The position numbers and the translations under genes were made by a program. The notes beneath the pieces are model-generated. The model saw nothing but the letters and a program-made list of their open reading frames with translations, searched no databases and had not been told where the DNA came from. This document shows, in pieces, positions 38,257 to 49,565 of a stretch of DNA of 64,000 nt (position 1 is its first letter; each line of letters starts with the position of its first letter). The DNA is taken from contig NZ_JBANRJ010000001.1 in NCBI RefSeq assembly GCF_037154075.1, forward strand, positions 4,273,501 to 4,337,500, written 5' to 3'. This stretch comes from Sphingobium aromaticiconvertens (lineage in GTDB: Bacteria > Pseudomonadota > Alphaproteobacteria > Sphingomonadales > Sphingomonadaceae).

Positions 38257-39036
38257 ATGACCCTCACCCCCGAAATCATCGGCTTCCTGATGGCCGCCGC
38301 GCTGATGGCCGGTTTCATCGATGCGATCGCGGGCGGTGGGGGCCTCATCACCCTGCCCGCGCTGATGGCCGCCGGCATCCCGCCGGTCGCGGCCGTGGCG
38401 ACAAACAAGCTGCAAAGCTCGATCGGAACGGCGGGTGCCTGCTACGCCTATGCGCGGGCGGGACATATGAATATCGCGGCCTATAAAGGACCGATACTGG
38501 CCGCCTTCGTGGGATCGGTGGGCGGTGCATGGTTATTGCAACGGGTCGACCCCTCGCTGCTGGCGGGCCTGATGCCAGCCTTGCTGATCGCACTGGCCGC
38601 CTATTTCAGCTTTTCACCCAAGGTCAGCGAGATGGACCGGCACCAGCGGGTCGGGATTGTGGCGATCAGCCTGTTGATCGGGATTGTGGGCTTTTATGAC
38701 GGTTTTTTCGGCCCCGGGGCAGGCGCCTTCTACGCCACCATCTTCCTGGCGCTGGGGGGGCTGGGGCTGGTCCGCGCCACCGCGCAGAGCAAGGCGGCCA
38801 ACCTCGCCAGCAATGTCGCGGGGCTGCTGACCATGATCCATGGCGGCCATGTCCTGTGGATTGCGGGCTTTGCAATGGCGGTGGGCAGCGTCATCGGTGG
38901 ACAGATCGGATCGCACACGGCGATGCGCTTTGGCACCCGGATCATCAAGCCGCTGCTGATCGTCATGTCGCTCGCACTCACGGCCAAGATGCTGCTGGAC
39001 CCGAAAAACCCGATCCATATCTATCTGTTCGGATAG
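38257..39036 (+). CDS. TSUP family permease (TauE/SafE)
   Basis: The 259-residue inner-membrane protein has about eight hydrophobic segments and TauE/SafE landmarks: FIDAIAGGGGLITLPALMAAG, the second-half repeat GFYDGFFGPGAGAF, and GGHVLWIAGFAMAVGSVIGGQIG. This family moves sulfite, sulfonates or other sulfur and carboxylate anions. Substrate not identifiable; no sulfur genes are adjacent. Confidence 0.93.
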   Translation: MTLTPEIIGFLMAAALMAGFIDAIAGGGGLITLPALMAAGIPPVAAVATNKLQSSIGTAGACYAYARAGHMNIAAYKGPILAAFVGSVGGAWLLQRVDPSLLAGLMPALLIALAAYFSFSPKVSEMDRHQRVGIVAISLLIGIVGFYDGFFGPGAGAFYATIFLALGGLGLVRATAQSKAANLASNVAGLLTMIHGGHVLWIAGFAMAVGSVIGGQIGSHTAMRFGTRIIKPLLIVMSLALTAKMLLDPKNPIHIYLFG

Positions 39037-39052
39037 GGTGCCGTCGCCTTCC

Positions 39053-39295
39053 CTATCGCCGCGCGCGTGGGACATATTCATCGGGGTCCGGGCCGCTGAA
39101 ATCATCCGTCGGCTCGCTTTCATCAAGGACCAGCGTCCTATGCCGCTGTTCGCGTTTTTCCGCCCAGATGCCTTCATTGCGCCACGCAATCGCGGCCTTT
39201 GCCGCCAGATGGCGAACATGCGGCAGGGGATGGCTGGTCGCACGATCCTGCTGCATCCTCTCCTGCGCGCGGCATAAATCCGATGAGAGAAGCAT
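39053..39295 (-). CDS. Small helical protein of unknown function
   Basis: The 80-residue product starts MLLSSDLCRAQERMQQDRA and includes HVRHLAAKAAIAWRNEGIWAEKREQRH, a pattern of helical Ala/Arg/Glu-rich segments, with an acidic tail (DDFSGPDPDEYVP). AGGA lies six bases before ATG 39295. It follows another small gene by 14 bases, so the two form an operon. The segment looks like small proteins common in sphingomonads; function unknown. Confidence 0.65.
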   Translation of the reverse strand: MLLSSDLCRAQERMQQDRATSHPLPHVRHLAAKAAIAWRNEGIWAEKREQRHRTLVLDESEPTDDFSGPDPDEYVPRARR

Positions 39296-39309
39296 GGCTG
39301 TTCCTTATC

Positions 39310-39522
39310 TTAAAAACGCGCAACCCGGACCGGCAGGACTTGAGTCGCGCGCTGCCGACCGGTCAGCGGCACCATGAGGGTCGCCGGACCATCGCGGATC
39401 ATCAGCGCTTCGTAACGATGTGCGATGTCGCGATAGGCAATGCGCGCGCAGCGACTGGTCGCCCTCGCCGCCATGGCATTGGCTGATGCGAGTCTTCGTT
39501 TAAGATAGAGTGGATCGTCCAA
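39310..39522 (-). CDS. Small helical protein of unknown function, first of a pair
   Basis: I place the start at TTG 39522, preceded by GGGAG at 7 bases, giving 70 residues beginning MDDPLYLKRRLASANAMAA and containing ARIAYRDIAHRYEALM. The longer in-frame start at 39609 adds a poorly structured leader. It is upstream of the 80-residue gene on the same strand and probably cotranscribed. Function unknown. Confidence 0.6.
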   Translation of the reverse strand: MDDPLYLKRRLASANAMAARATSRCARIAYRDIAHRYEALMIRDGPATLMVPLTGRQRATQVLPVRVARF

Positions 39523-39672
39523 CGCATTTCTCCCGCCTAAACCGGGAGCCAATGCGCTCTCTGTCACGTCATGGTTCGAAAGAAGTGACGCGATAGTGCA
39601 GGATAACACACAAAGCCCAGGCCAGACAGGGAATTCGAAGAGGCCGTCATGATCGCAGCGCCCTCTCCCGCG

Positions 39673-40329
39673 TCAAAACTCGACTTCCAGTTCGATCATT
39701 TCGTCCGGTTCCTTAAGCGCATCGGCCAGCCATAGCTGCATCAGCGGCCAGTCGGCAATGGTATCGCAATAGGCCGCGCAAGGCCCCTGTAGCTTGACCG
39801 CATAGCTGAGGAATCGTTGCGCGACTGGCGCGAACATCGCGTCTGCGACAGTGGGATGCGCGCCGAAAAGCCACGGCCCCCCATAGGTTTCCAGACATTC
39901 GATCCAGATCGTCTCGATCCGTTCGATGTCCGCCTTCGCTCCGGAGAAAACCGGGAATTTCTCATGCCGGACCTTGAGGTTCATCGGCAGGGCCGAACGC
40001 AGATTGGCGAAACCCGAATGAATCTCTCCACTGACCGAGCGGCAATGCGCCCGCACGACTCGGTCTGTGGGATACATGCCGACATCAGGATAGAGCTCAT
40101 GCAGATATTCCGCGATCGCCAGCGTGTCCCACACCCCCGCCCCCTCATGCGTCAGGCGCGGCACGAGTACGGAGGGAGAGAGAAGCAGCAATTCAGCGCG
40201 GTTTTCCGGGTCGTCGATGTCGATCATGCGTTCCGTTACGGCAAGGCCAGCCATTCGGCATAGCAGCCAGCCGCGTAGCGACCAGGAGGAATAGGTCTTG
40301 CTCGACAAGGTCAGTTCTGCGGTCGCCAT
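39673..40329 (-). CDS. Glutathione S-transferase family protein
   Basis: The 218-residue protein has a thioredoxin-like N-terminal domain (LTLSSKTYSSWSLRGWLLCRMAG, with SPSVLVPRLTHEGAGVWDTLAIAEYLHE as the glutathione-binding region) and an all-helical C-terminal domain. The SYSSWSLR-type start with Ser near the active position suggests a zeta- or beta-like GST. It could conjugate or isomerise an unknown substrate. Transcribed toward the two small genes. Confidence 0.88.
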   Translation of the reverse strand: MATAELTLSSKTYSSWSLRGWLLCRMAGLAVTERMIDIDDPENRAELLLLSPSVLVPRLTHEGAGVWDTLAIAEYLHELYPDVGMYPTDRVVRAHCRSVSGEIHSGFANLRSALPMNLKVRHEKFPVFSGAKADIERIETIWIECLETYGGPWLFGAHPTVADAMFAPVAQRFLSYAVKLQGPCAAYCDTIADWPLMQLWLADALKEPDEMIELEVEF

Positions 40330-40454
40330 TTGTCCCTCCTGGTTTCGAAGTTACTTGCTTTCGCACATGATGCAGCGCAGCATAGAATGCATCTTTTTCC
40401 GCTACGGACAAAGGCCAAACGGTCGGTGTCGTGAAATAAGGTTCTTTGACGAAT

Positions 40455-41678
40455 ATGCGTATGCTCTACAGCGGGTATCAAGCCTGGAACGACATGCTGA
40501 TGCCGGCCCGTCTGGCGGCGCAAACGGCGCTGAACTTCCGCAAGGCCTGGGGGCCGATGGGCGACCTGCCGATGTCACGCAGGATGTTCGCGCTGATGGA
40601 CGTCTTCCAGGGTGCAAAGCTGACACATAAGCGTCCCGCCTATAATATCGAATCGGTGGTCAGCGGCAACGCGCGGGTGACGATACGCGAGGAAATTGCG
40701 CTGGATCGCCCGTTCGGCAATCTGCTGCATTTTGTGAAGGATGATGTCGAAGCCGCCCAGCCCAAGGTGATGGTGGTGGCGCCGATGTCGGGTCATTTCG
40801 CTACGTTGCTGCGCAACACAATCCATACGCTGCTGCGTGACCATGACGTCTATATCACCGACTGGAAAAATGCTCGCGACGTGCCCCGCAGTGCCGGGGA
40901 TTTCGGTTTCGACGACTATGTCGACTATCTCATCGATTTCCAGCGGGAACTGGGTCCGGGCGCGCATATGTTCTCGGTCTGCCAGCCCTGCGTCCCCGCA
41001 CTGGCGGCAGTCGCGATCATGTCGGAGGATAAGGACCCTGCCCTGCCCCGGTCGCTGACGCTGATGGGCGGGCCGATCGACACGCGTGCGGCCCCGACGG
41101 CGGTCAATGAGCTTGCCAATGAAAAGTCGATCGAATGGTTCGAAAAGAACCTGATCAGCACCGTGCCGCTGCGCTATCCCGGCGGCGGACGCGAAGTCTA
41201 TCCCGGCTTTCTGCAACTATCCGCCTTCATGTCCATGAACATGGAGCGGCACGGGTCGCAGCATCGCGAACTTTATCAGCTTCTGGCCGACGGCAAGACG
41301 GTGGAAGCCGATAAGATCAAGGATTTCTACGAGGAATATTTCGCTGTCCTCGACATGACCGCGCAATTTTATCTGGAGACGGTGGACAAGGTGTTCCAGC
41401 GCACGCTGCTGGCCAAGGGCGAACTGACCCATCGCGGCCGCGCGGTAAAGCCGGGCCTCATTCGCAAGACCGCGCTGCTGACGGTCGAGGGCGAGCGGGA
41501 CGATGTCTGCGCGGTCGGCCAGACCTCTGCCGCCCATGCGCTATGCACGGGCCTGCGCCCGCATATGAAGCGCCACCATCTGCAACCCGGCGTCGGCCAT
41601 TATGGCGTCTTTTCCGGCAGCAAGTGGGAAAAGCAGGTCTATCCCCAGGTACGGAACATGATCCTGGCAATGAACTGA
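40455..41678 (+). CDS. phaZ: Intracellular polyhydroxyalkanoate depolymerase
   Basis: PhaZ breaks down stored PHB granules to hydroxybutyrate. The 407-residue alpha/beta-hydrolase has VMVVAPMSGHFATLLRNTI, DVYITDWKNARDVP and the nucleophile C176 in MFSVCQPCVPAL in place of the usual lipase serine, as in Ralstonia-type intracellular depolymerases. GVGHYGVFSGSKW carries the catalytic His. ATG 40455 is preferred over TTG 40446. The product may be used through the sco genes, but they are not linked. Confidence 0.93.
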   Translation: MRMLYSGYQAWNDMLMPARLAAQTALNFRKAWGPMGDLPMSRRMFALMDVFQGAKLTHKRPAYNIESVVSGNARVTIREEIALDRPFGNLLHFVKDDVEAAQPKVMVVAPMSGHFATLLRNTIHTLLRDHDVYITDWKNARDVPRSAGDFGFDDYVDYLIDFQRELGPGAHMFSVCQPCVPALAAVAIMSEDKDPALPRSLTLMGGPIDTRAAPTAVNELANEKSIEWFEKNLISTVPLRYPGGGREVYPGFLQLSAFMSMNMERHGSQHRELYQLLADGKTVEADKIKDFYEEYFAVLDMTAQFYLETVDKVFQRTLLAKGELTHRGRAVKPGLIRKTALLTVEGERDDVCAVGQTSAAHALCTGLRPHMKRHHLQPGVGHYGVFSGSKWEKQVYPQVRNMILAMN

Positions 41679-41687
41679 GGGCGCGCC

Positions 41688-42389
41688 CTACTCCCTGATC
41701 CCCGCCAGCCAGTCTGCGATCATCATGCGACCCGCTGCCACCGCCACAGGCCCGTGAGCCTCATGGTCACGGCGCAGCGCATGGCGACAGGCCCCCGCGC
41801 CATCAAGGTCGGCCCAGAAATGGGTCAGCCAATCCTCGAACCGCGGATCTTCCCCCATCTCCGCGTGAAATTGTAGCGCCAGCAGGTTAGAGCCGCGCCG
41901 GAATGCCTGATGCGCGTAGGATGTGGTGGATGCGAGCAGATCGACGCCATCGGGCAGGTCGAACGTGTCGCCATGCCAGTGAAGCACGGGCACATCGGCC
42001 AGATGGCGCAGCGGAGACCCCGCTCCGTTCGCATTGATCGTCACCGGCGCGAAACCCAGTTCGGTCGTTCCGCCCTGATAGACCCGCGCGCCCAGAGCCG
42101 CCGCGATCATCTGACTGCCCAGACACACGCCCAGCGTCGGGCGATCACGCGCCAACCGGTCGGCCAGCTTGTCGATCTGCACCGGTATCCAGGGATGGAC
42201 GTCAGCTTCATAAACGCCCATCGGCCCGCCCATCATGATGAGCAGGTCTGGCGCGCAGAGGTCGACATCAGCAAAATCGTCGCCGGCCACGTCGACCCGT
42301 TCGATATGATAGCCCGCTGCCTCGATCGGCTGAAGGAAGCCAGCCGCCCCTTCGCGGGGCACATGGCGGACGATAAGCGCGGTCTTCAT
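41688..42389 (-). CDS. Class I glutamine amidotransferase, GMP-synthase-like
   Basis: The 233-residue protein has the amidotransferase triad: nucleophile Cys in TLGVCLGSQMIAAALGARV, His in ALQFHAEMGE and Glu two residues later. LIMMGGPMGVYE is the oxyanion-loop region. It is a stand-alone domain without synthetase partner, in the YfeJ-like group of uncertain function. Convergent with phaZ, nine bases apart. Confidence 0.9.
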   Translation of the reverse strand: MKTALIVRHVPREGAAGFLQPIEAAGYHIERVDVAGDDFADVDLCAPDLLIMMGGPMGVYEADVHPWIPVQIDKLADRLARDRPTLGVCLGSQMIAAALGARVYQGGTTELGFAPVTINANGAGSPLRHLADVPVLHWHGDTFDLPDGVDLLASTTSYAHQAFRRGSNLLALQFHAEMGEDPRFEDWLTHFWADLDGAGACRHALRRDHEAHGPVAVAAGRMMIADWLAGIRE

Positions 42390-42532
42390 GCAGGATCTTC
42401 AGTCATCTGAGGCAGGACCATAAGCAGGCCAGCCATGCTTTGCCAAACAGATGTCTTTGTGATGGGGCAAAGTCGCCTATCCACCCGTCTTCAGGACTGA
42501 TGCCACGGCACCATAATCGCTCCAAAGGAACA

Positions 42533-42560
42533 AGGGCGCTCCCCGGCTGGAGAGCGCCCT
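42533..42560 (-). terminator. Terminator hairpin after acnA
   Basis: AGGGCGCTC at 42533-42541 pairs with GAGCGCCCT at 42552-42560. On the minus strand the stem is followed by TTGTTCCTTT, a moderate U tract, and it lies 28 bases past the acnA stop. Confidence 0.7.
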
Positions 42561-42587
42561 TATTCCTTACGTCACTCGATCAGGCGA

Positions 42588-45257
<2,670 letters not shown>

Positions 45258-45524
45258 AAGTCGTGCGTCTCCTCGCATATGCCCCGGCCGCGCGGCAAAG
45301 GGGGGAGGCGACATTTCAGCCAGGGCTTGCCTGTCAGCAAGAAGGCGGCGAAACGCGCATCAACCGGCGGTCGAAGCGGGTGGTCCCGATGTTGCAGCGC
45401 CATAACGACTGCGCGGCGGGAGTCAATGCGAACACCATATCATGGGACGTTTGGCGGTCGCCGAAACCCCGCTCAAACCCCGCCCTGTCCGAACGGAACG
45501 GACGCTAACGAATCACCCATATAG

Positions 45525-47243
45525 TTACAACCGGGCGAGCATCCCTTCGTCCGTCCCTTTCCAACTGGCCCGATGAAGCGCAAATGTGCTGGCGCTGGCC
45601 TGCCTCTCACCCAGCGCCACTTGCGCCTGCGCCTTGCCCCACAGCGCCCAGCCATTGCCTGGGCGACGGACGAGCGCGCGGTCAAAGGCGATTTTCGCCT
45701 GCCTCGCATCACCGGTCCGCAACAGCAGTGCGCCCAGCGCGGCATCGACCGGCTGATGCCAGAGCGGCGGTTCGTTATAGGTGAAGTTGCGCTCGATCCC
45801 CGCGGCGGCGTTCAGCAGGCGCAGCGCCTTGCGCTTCTCTCCGTTCCCCTCGGCGATGCGGGCGAGCGCCATCGTTTCTGCCAGCTTCACCAGCGGCAAA
45901 GCATCCTTGGCGACAGGCTTTTTCCCACGCGCGGCCCGCATGGCGACGATTTCCTTCATCGCTTCTGCCTTGCGCCCTGCGCGACCCAGCCCCTCCGCCC
46001 GCAACGCCCACCACATCTGCGTCATTTCATTCAAACGCGCGTCGGGTTGGGGGATGGCGAGCAGGTCGTCCAGCGTGGCGGCGAACTGCGCGCGCGCCTG
46101 AAGCGCGCTGACAAGACGGGACTGGAGCCGGGGCATCCCCGCGATCTTTTCCGGGGTGAGCGCCGCTTCAAGATCGGCGGCGGCCTTCAGCGCGGTCGCA
46201 CCGTCTCCAATCTGTTCGGCGGCCGACAGGATGAAATGAGTGTGATGCGTGAAATAGCCATAATAGGTCGGATCTTCATTCAGCCGCCGCGCCATCGCCT
46301 CATCCGCCGCAATCGCCTTGCGGTTGACGTCCACCCCATCGGCAAATCGGCCCACGCGATAATAAGTGTGGCTGGGCATATGAACCAGATGCGCGGAGGC
46401 GGGCGAAGATATCTCCAGCCTGTCCGCCGCCTTCTCCGCTCGCCCTGGATTGGTCGAGGCTTCGGTCAGGTGGATGTAGAGATGCTGTGCCTGCGTCTGA
46501 TCAGGATTGCGGGCCAGCACTTTTTCGACAAGCGTAATCGCGCGGCGTCCCCAGGGGCGCGAGGTGGCATTGTCCGCCTCCCAATAGTCCCATGGCCGCA
46601 CGTTCATCGCGGCCTCGGCGGCCAGGACCATGATCATGTCGTCAGCGGGAAAGCGGTCCGACACCACCTGCATCGCATCGGCAAAGGCGATAGCATGGAC
46701 CCCCTTTTGCGCCGGGGACGCGCCGGGGGCATAGCGGATAGCCAATGACTCTATCAGCGCGCGTTCGGGCGCGGTGGTGCCGGGGGAGACAAGCGCCTGA
46801 GCGGTCAGCGCGCGGGCCTGCGCGATGCGCGGTTCGCCCGACGGTCCGCTGTTGATATAGGGACCGATGGCGAGCGCCTGCCCCCATTTGCACATGGCAC
46901 AGGATGGATCATGCTCGACGGCGACAGCGAAACTGCGCTCCGCCTTCGGAAATTCAAAACCATAGAGCAGCGCCATGCCCTGATCGAAATAGGCCTGCGC
47001 CTGCCGATTGGTCGTGCTGATGGGGTAGTGGATAGGCGCAAGGCCAGAGATCAATGGCATGAGCATCGCCGTCTTGCCCGCCACCGAACCGCCTTCCCCT
47101 TGCGGCATGAATCCGCATCCCGACGCCATAAGCGCCTCCGGCGTCAGCTTCGCCAGCGCGTCCGGGCGCGGCATTGGAGCAGCCGATGACAGGAAAGGCG
47201 TGGCCACAAACAGGGCAAAAAAAGGCAAGGCGCGCATGGTCAT
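45525..47243 (-). CDS. Periplasmic TPR-repeat protein of unknown function
   Basis: The 572-residue protein has a signal peptide (MRALPFFALFVATPFLSSAA) and helical repeats with TPR character (AYFDQGMALLYGFEFPKAERSFAVAVEHDPSC, RQAKIAFDRALVRRPGNGWALWGKAQ). It also has CAMCKW, HLYIHLTEAS and HMPSHTYYRVGRF, which recur in this family and could bind metal or heme. ATG 47243 has GGGGA seven bases upstream. Role unknown; probable protein-binding scaffold in the envelope. Confidence 0.82.
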   Translation of the reverse strand: MTMRALPFFALFVATPFLSSAAPMPRPDALAKLTPEALMASGCGFMPQGEGGSVAGKTAMLMPLISGLAPIHYPISTTNRQAQAYFDQGMALLYGFEFPKAERSFAVAVEHDPSCAMCKWGQALAIGPYINSGPSGEPRIAQARALTAQALVSPGTTAPERALIESLAIRYAPGASPAQKGVHAIAFADAMQVVSDRFPADDMIMVLAAEAAMNVRPWDYWEADNATSRPWGRRAITLVEKVLARNPDQTQAQHLYIHLTEASTNPGRAEKAADRLEISSPASAHLVHMPSHTYYRVGRFADGVDVNRKAIAADEAMARRLNEDPTYYGYFTHHTHFILSAAEQIGDGATALKAAADLEAALTPEKIAGMPRLQSRLVSALQARAQFAATLDDLLAIPQPDARLNEMTQMWWALRAEGLGRAGRKAEAMKEIVAMRAARGKKPVAKDALPLVKLAETMALARIAEGNGEKRKALRLLNAAAGIERNFTYNEPPLWHQPVDAALGALLLRTGDARQAKIAFDRALVRRPGNGWALWGKAQAQVALGERQASASTFALHRASWKGTDEGMLARL

Positions 47244-47359
47244 GGACAATCCCCTGAATGGGCAGGATCATGACGCTGGTGCAGGGGCGAGTCCAGATGT
47301 CGGGATGGAATAGCCGGCGTGGGTGGTTAGTGGACAGGCGGCTTTGTATAATTTCCATC

Positions 47360-47385
47360 GTCACCCCAGCGAAGACTGGTACCTC
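47360..47385 (+). repeat. Decayed copy of the GTCACCCCAGC palindrome
   Basis: GTCACCCCAGCGAAGACTGG keeps the left arm of the hairpin at 58319-58344, but the right arm has diverged. It lies between the TPR and DUF5818 genes. Confidence 0.45.
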
Positions 47386-47413
47386 AGGCAAAGGAGCGTG
47401 GCGGCAGGCCTTT

Positions 47414-47614
47414 TCAGACCGCCGCCACACCCTCTACCTCGACCACGTCGTCGCCAGCATAATGGCCACGGACGCGAACGCGTTTTTCGACATGATCCAC
47501 CGGCACCCGCAGCAGCACCAGTCGCCAGGTGCCGCCATTGTCTCGCCGGAGCAGGAAGCCGCCCGCATCGCGCAGCAGCCGTCCAGTCTCATTCACGTCG
47601 TCGCCTATTTCCAT
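47414..47614 (-). CDS. DUF5818-like small protein
   Basis: The 66-residue protein has DETGRLLRDAG-like start (NETGRLLRDAGGFLLRRD), TWRLVLLRVPVDHVEKRVRVRGHY and DDVVEVEGVAAV, a small beta-barrel-like pattern resembling DUF5818 of sphingomonads. Cytoplasmic by sequence. Function unknown. It is separate from the next gene upstream by 21 bases, in the same direction. Confidence 0.7.
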   Translation of the reverse strand: MEIGDDVNETGRLLRDAGGFLLRRDNGGTWRLVLLRVPVDHVEKRVRVRGHYAGDDVVEVEGVAAV

Positions 47615-47635
47615 TGGGCCTATTTCCGTAGGCGG

Positions 47636-47821
47636 TCAGTCTAGCGAATTCTTGATTCCCTTGCCAGCCAGCAGGCCCAGAACCAGAAACAACACGAATA
47701 TGGCAATGGCGATGAAGAACAGAATCTTTGCAATACCGACGAACGTACCGGCAGCGCCGCCAAAGCCAAGAATGGCAAGCAGAGCAGCGATGACGAGAGC
47801 GATGATGGCGAGGCGGATCAT
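47636..47821 (-). CDS. DUF1328 family small membrane protein
   Basis: The 61-residue protein has two hydrophobic segments, IRLAIIALVIAALLAILGFGG and VGIAKILFFIAIAIFVLFLVLGLL, the compact DUF1328 (YtjA-like) form. AGG-rich ribosome site before ATG 47821 (rc of 47830s). It is an inner-membrane protein of unknown role, sometimes stress-linked in other bacteria. Confidence 0.88.
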   Translation of the reverse strand: MIRLAIIALVIAALLAILGFGGAAGTFVGIAKILFFIAIAIFVLFLVLGLLAGKGIKNSLD

Positions 47822-47896
47822 GTCATGGGGCCTTTCGAGTGATGCTATATACTCGTAACGGTCCGCACCGCGCCCTTGTTCCTTATACTTCCCCGC

Positions 47897-48181
47897 TCAT
47901 TGCCAATTGAAGGGTAGCGGCGCTTCGCGAAAAGCGAAGCGGTCAAGATGTTTGGCGACGACATCCTGCATGGTTTCGACCTGATCGACCTCCTCCACCG
48001 TCAGAGTGACGACCAGGGCATCAGATTCCGCCACCAACACGGCGCGGCCCATGGGCAGGTCGATCCGGCCCGCGCTGGCGTCGAACTCCGTTTCGAATTT
48101 ATGCGCCCAATGTTTGCACAGTTGCTGGAGATAGCGGCTGCCGCTGGTGGTGGGCACGCGGGCGGTGCGAGTGACGCTCAT
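47897..48181 (-). CDS. DUF2218 family protein
   Basis: The 94-residue protein has TRTARVPTTSGSRYLQQLCKHWAHKF, GRAVLVAE-type RAVLVAESDALVVTLTV and VVAKHLDRFAFRE, matching DUF2218. Family members often lie beside siderophore-interacting or ferric reductase proteins in other genomes. The start overlaps the PadR stop by 4 bases (ATGA), so it is coupled to the repressor gene and probably controlled by it. Confidence 0.9.
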   Translation of the reverse strand: MSVTRTARVPTTSGSRYLQQLCKHWAHKFETEFDASAGRIDLPMGRAVLVAESDALVVTLTVEEVDQVETMQDVVAKHLDRFAFREAPLPFNWQ

Positions 48182-48804
48182 TTCAACCTCTCAATCTTGC
48201 TGGCAGCCTCATCGATCAGCGAGGCAATGTCGAACTTCGTCTCGGCATCAGCCCCTTCCTTTTCGAGACGCTGCTGGATAGCGATCGACAGATTGTGCAG
48301 AGCGCGGCGAATGGACGCCCCGTCGGTGCGCTCCGCCCGCTTGGCCAGCATCGCAAGGCGGGCCATTGCCTCGTCCTTCTGCTCCACCTGCTCCGTCAGA
48401 TAGGCAGCGCCCGAATCGGTGATGGCGAACAGCTTGCGGCTGCCCTCCCCCGGTTGCTCGGCGATCAGGCCCATGTCCGCCATCAAGGTCAGCGTCGGAT
48501 AGACAACGCCGGGGCTGGGTACATAGCCGCCGCCCGACAGCCCCTCGATCTCGCGGATCAGGTCATAGCCGTGACGCGGTTCAGCGGCAATCAGCGTGAG
48601 CAGGACGAGTTTCAGTTCGTCGCCCGAAAAGAGCCGCCGGCGTCCGCCGCCCCGTCCCCCACCGAAACCGCCGCCGCCGAAAAGGCCACCTTCCCCGCGC
48701 CCATGGCGTCCGCCCCGACCATGACCGAAGCCGTCCTCCATGCCGTGGCGCATCGCTTCGCGGCAGTGGCGCATGGCGCCATGATGATGATGATGAAAAT
48801 GCAT
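48178..48804 (-). CDS. PadR-family repressor with His-rich N terminus (YqjI-like)
   Basis: The protein has 208 residues from ATG 48804, with AAGGA upstream. It starts MHFHHHHHG, then a Gly/His/Arg-rich stretch to about residue 60, and a PadR winged helix with DELKLVLLTLIAAEPRHGYDLIREIE, PSPGVVYPTLTLMADMGLI and a C-terminal helical dimer arm. E. coli YqjI is a PadR repressor with a His-rich metal-binding N terminus. By analogy this one may sense nickel or iron. An AT-rich palindrome upstream is the likely operator. An in-frame start at 48837 overlaps that region and was not used. Confidence 0.88.
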   Translation of the reverse strand: MHFHHHHHGAMRHCREAMRHGMEDGFGHGRGGRHGRGEGGLFGGGGFGGGRGGGRRRLFSGDELKLVLLTLIAAEPRHGYDLIREIEGLSGGGYVPSPGVVYPTLTLMADMGLIAEQPGEGSRKLFAITDSGAAYLTEQVEQKDEAMARLAMLAKRAERTDGASIRRALHNLSIAIQQRLEKEGADAETKFDIASLIDEAASKIERLK

Positions 48805-48837
48805 CGCGAGTCCTTCTTTATGTTTAATAAGACTCAC

Positions 48838-48884
48838 GATATATCTTTAAATCGCCCATCGTCAAGATTAAGATATATCTTAAT
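48838..48884. promoter_or_regulatory. Palindromic operator of the PadR/DUF2218 operon
   Basis: ATTAAGATATATCTTAAT at 48867-48884 is a perfect 18-base palindrome. A second copy, GATATATC at 48838-48845 within CGATATATCTTTAAAT, lies 34 bases closer to the gene, about three helical turns. The block is strongly AT-rich and lies 33-80 bases before the PadR start, as expected for an autoregulated repressor. Confidence 0.75.
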
Positions 48885-48981
48885 ACACTTTTATCGCATT
48901 CATCCCGACCACAATTTATTCCGTCAATTAGTTCGGTCCGCATTATCACCTTCACCCAGCCGGATCGAGAGTGCCGCGACG

Positions 48982-49560
48982 TCAGCCATATGCGCGCTCC
49001 ATGAAATGGCGTCGGCACAGCGCAATATAGCTGTCATTGCCGCCGATCTGCGTCTGCGCACCTGCAACCACGGCCTGCCCCGCTTCGTCCACCCGCAGGT
49101 TCATGGTCGCCTTGCGTCCGCAGTGGCAGACCGTCTTGATCTCGGCCAGGGTGTCGGCAAGGCCAAGCAGCGCCGCGCTCCCCTCGAACAGTTCACCCCG
49201 AAAGTCCGTCCGCAGGCCATAGCAAAGCACCGGGATATCGAGCCGGTCGCACAGGCGCGCCAACTGCAACACCTGAGCGCGATCAAGAAACTGCGCTTCA
49301 TCCACCATGACGCAGGCAATCGGCGCCCGTGCATGCTGGGCCGCAACCACTGCTTCTATGTCCGTGTCCGGGCCAAAGCCATGGGCAGCCGCGTCAAGAC
49401 CGATGCGCGAGGTGATATGATGCGCGCGATAACGATCATCCACCCCCGCCGTCCACAGCATCGTCTCCATGCCCCGCTCGCGATAGTTGAAGCTGGACTG
49501 GAGCAACATGGTCGATTTGCCCGCATTCATGGAGCTATAGTAGAAATACAGCTTGGCCAT
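48982..49560 (-). CDS. tdk: Thymidine kinase, type II
   Basis: Tdk phosphorylates thymidine for salvage. The 192-residue protein has Walker A YSSMNAGKSTMLLQS at about 8-20, VMVDEAQFLDRAQ (Walker B and catalytic Glu), LCYGLRTDFRGELF and a zinc-binding C-terminal part with CHCGRKA and ALCRRHF. Full length. The upstream hydrolase stop is 5 bases away. Confidence 0.97.
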   Translation of the reverse strand: MAKLYFYYSSMNAGKSTMLLQSSFNYRERGMETMLWTAGVDDRYRAHHITSRIGLDAAAHGFGPDTDIEAVVAAQHARAPIACVMVDEAQFLDRAQVLQLARLCDRLDIPVLCYGLRTDFRGELFEGSAALLGLADTLAEIKTVCHCGRKATMNLRVDEAGQAVVAGAQTQIGGNDSYIALCRRHFMERAYG

Positions 49561-49565
49561 GGCGT

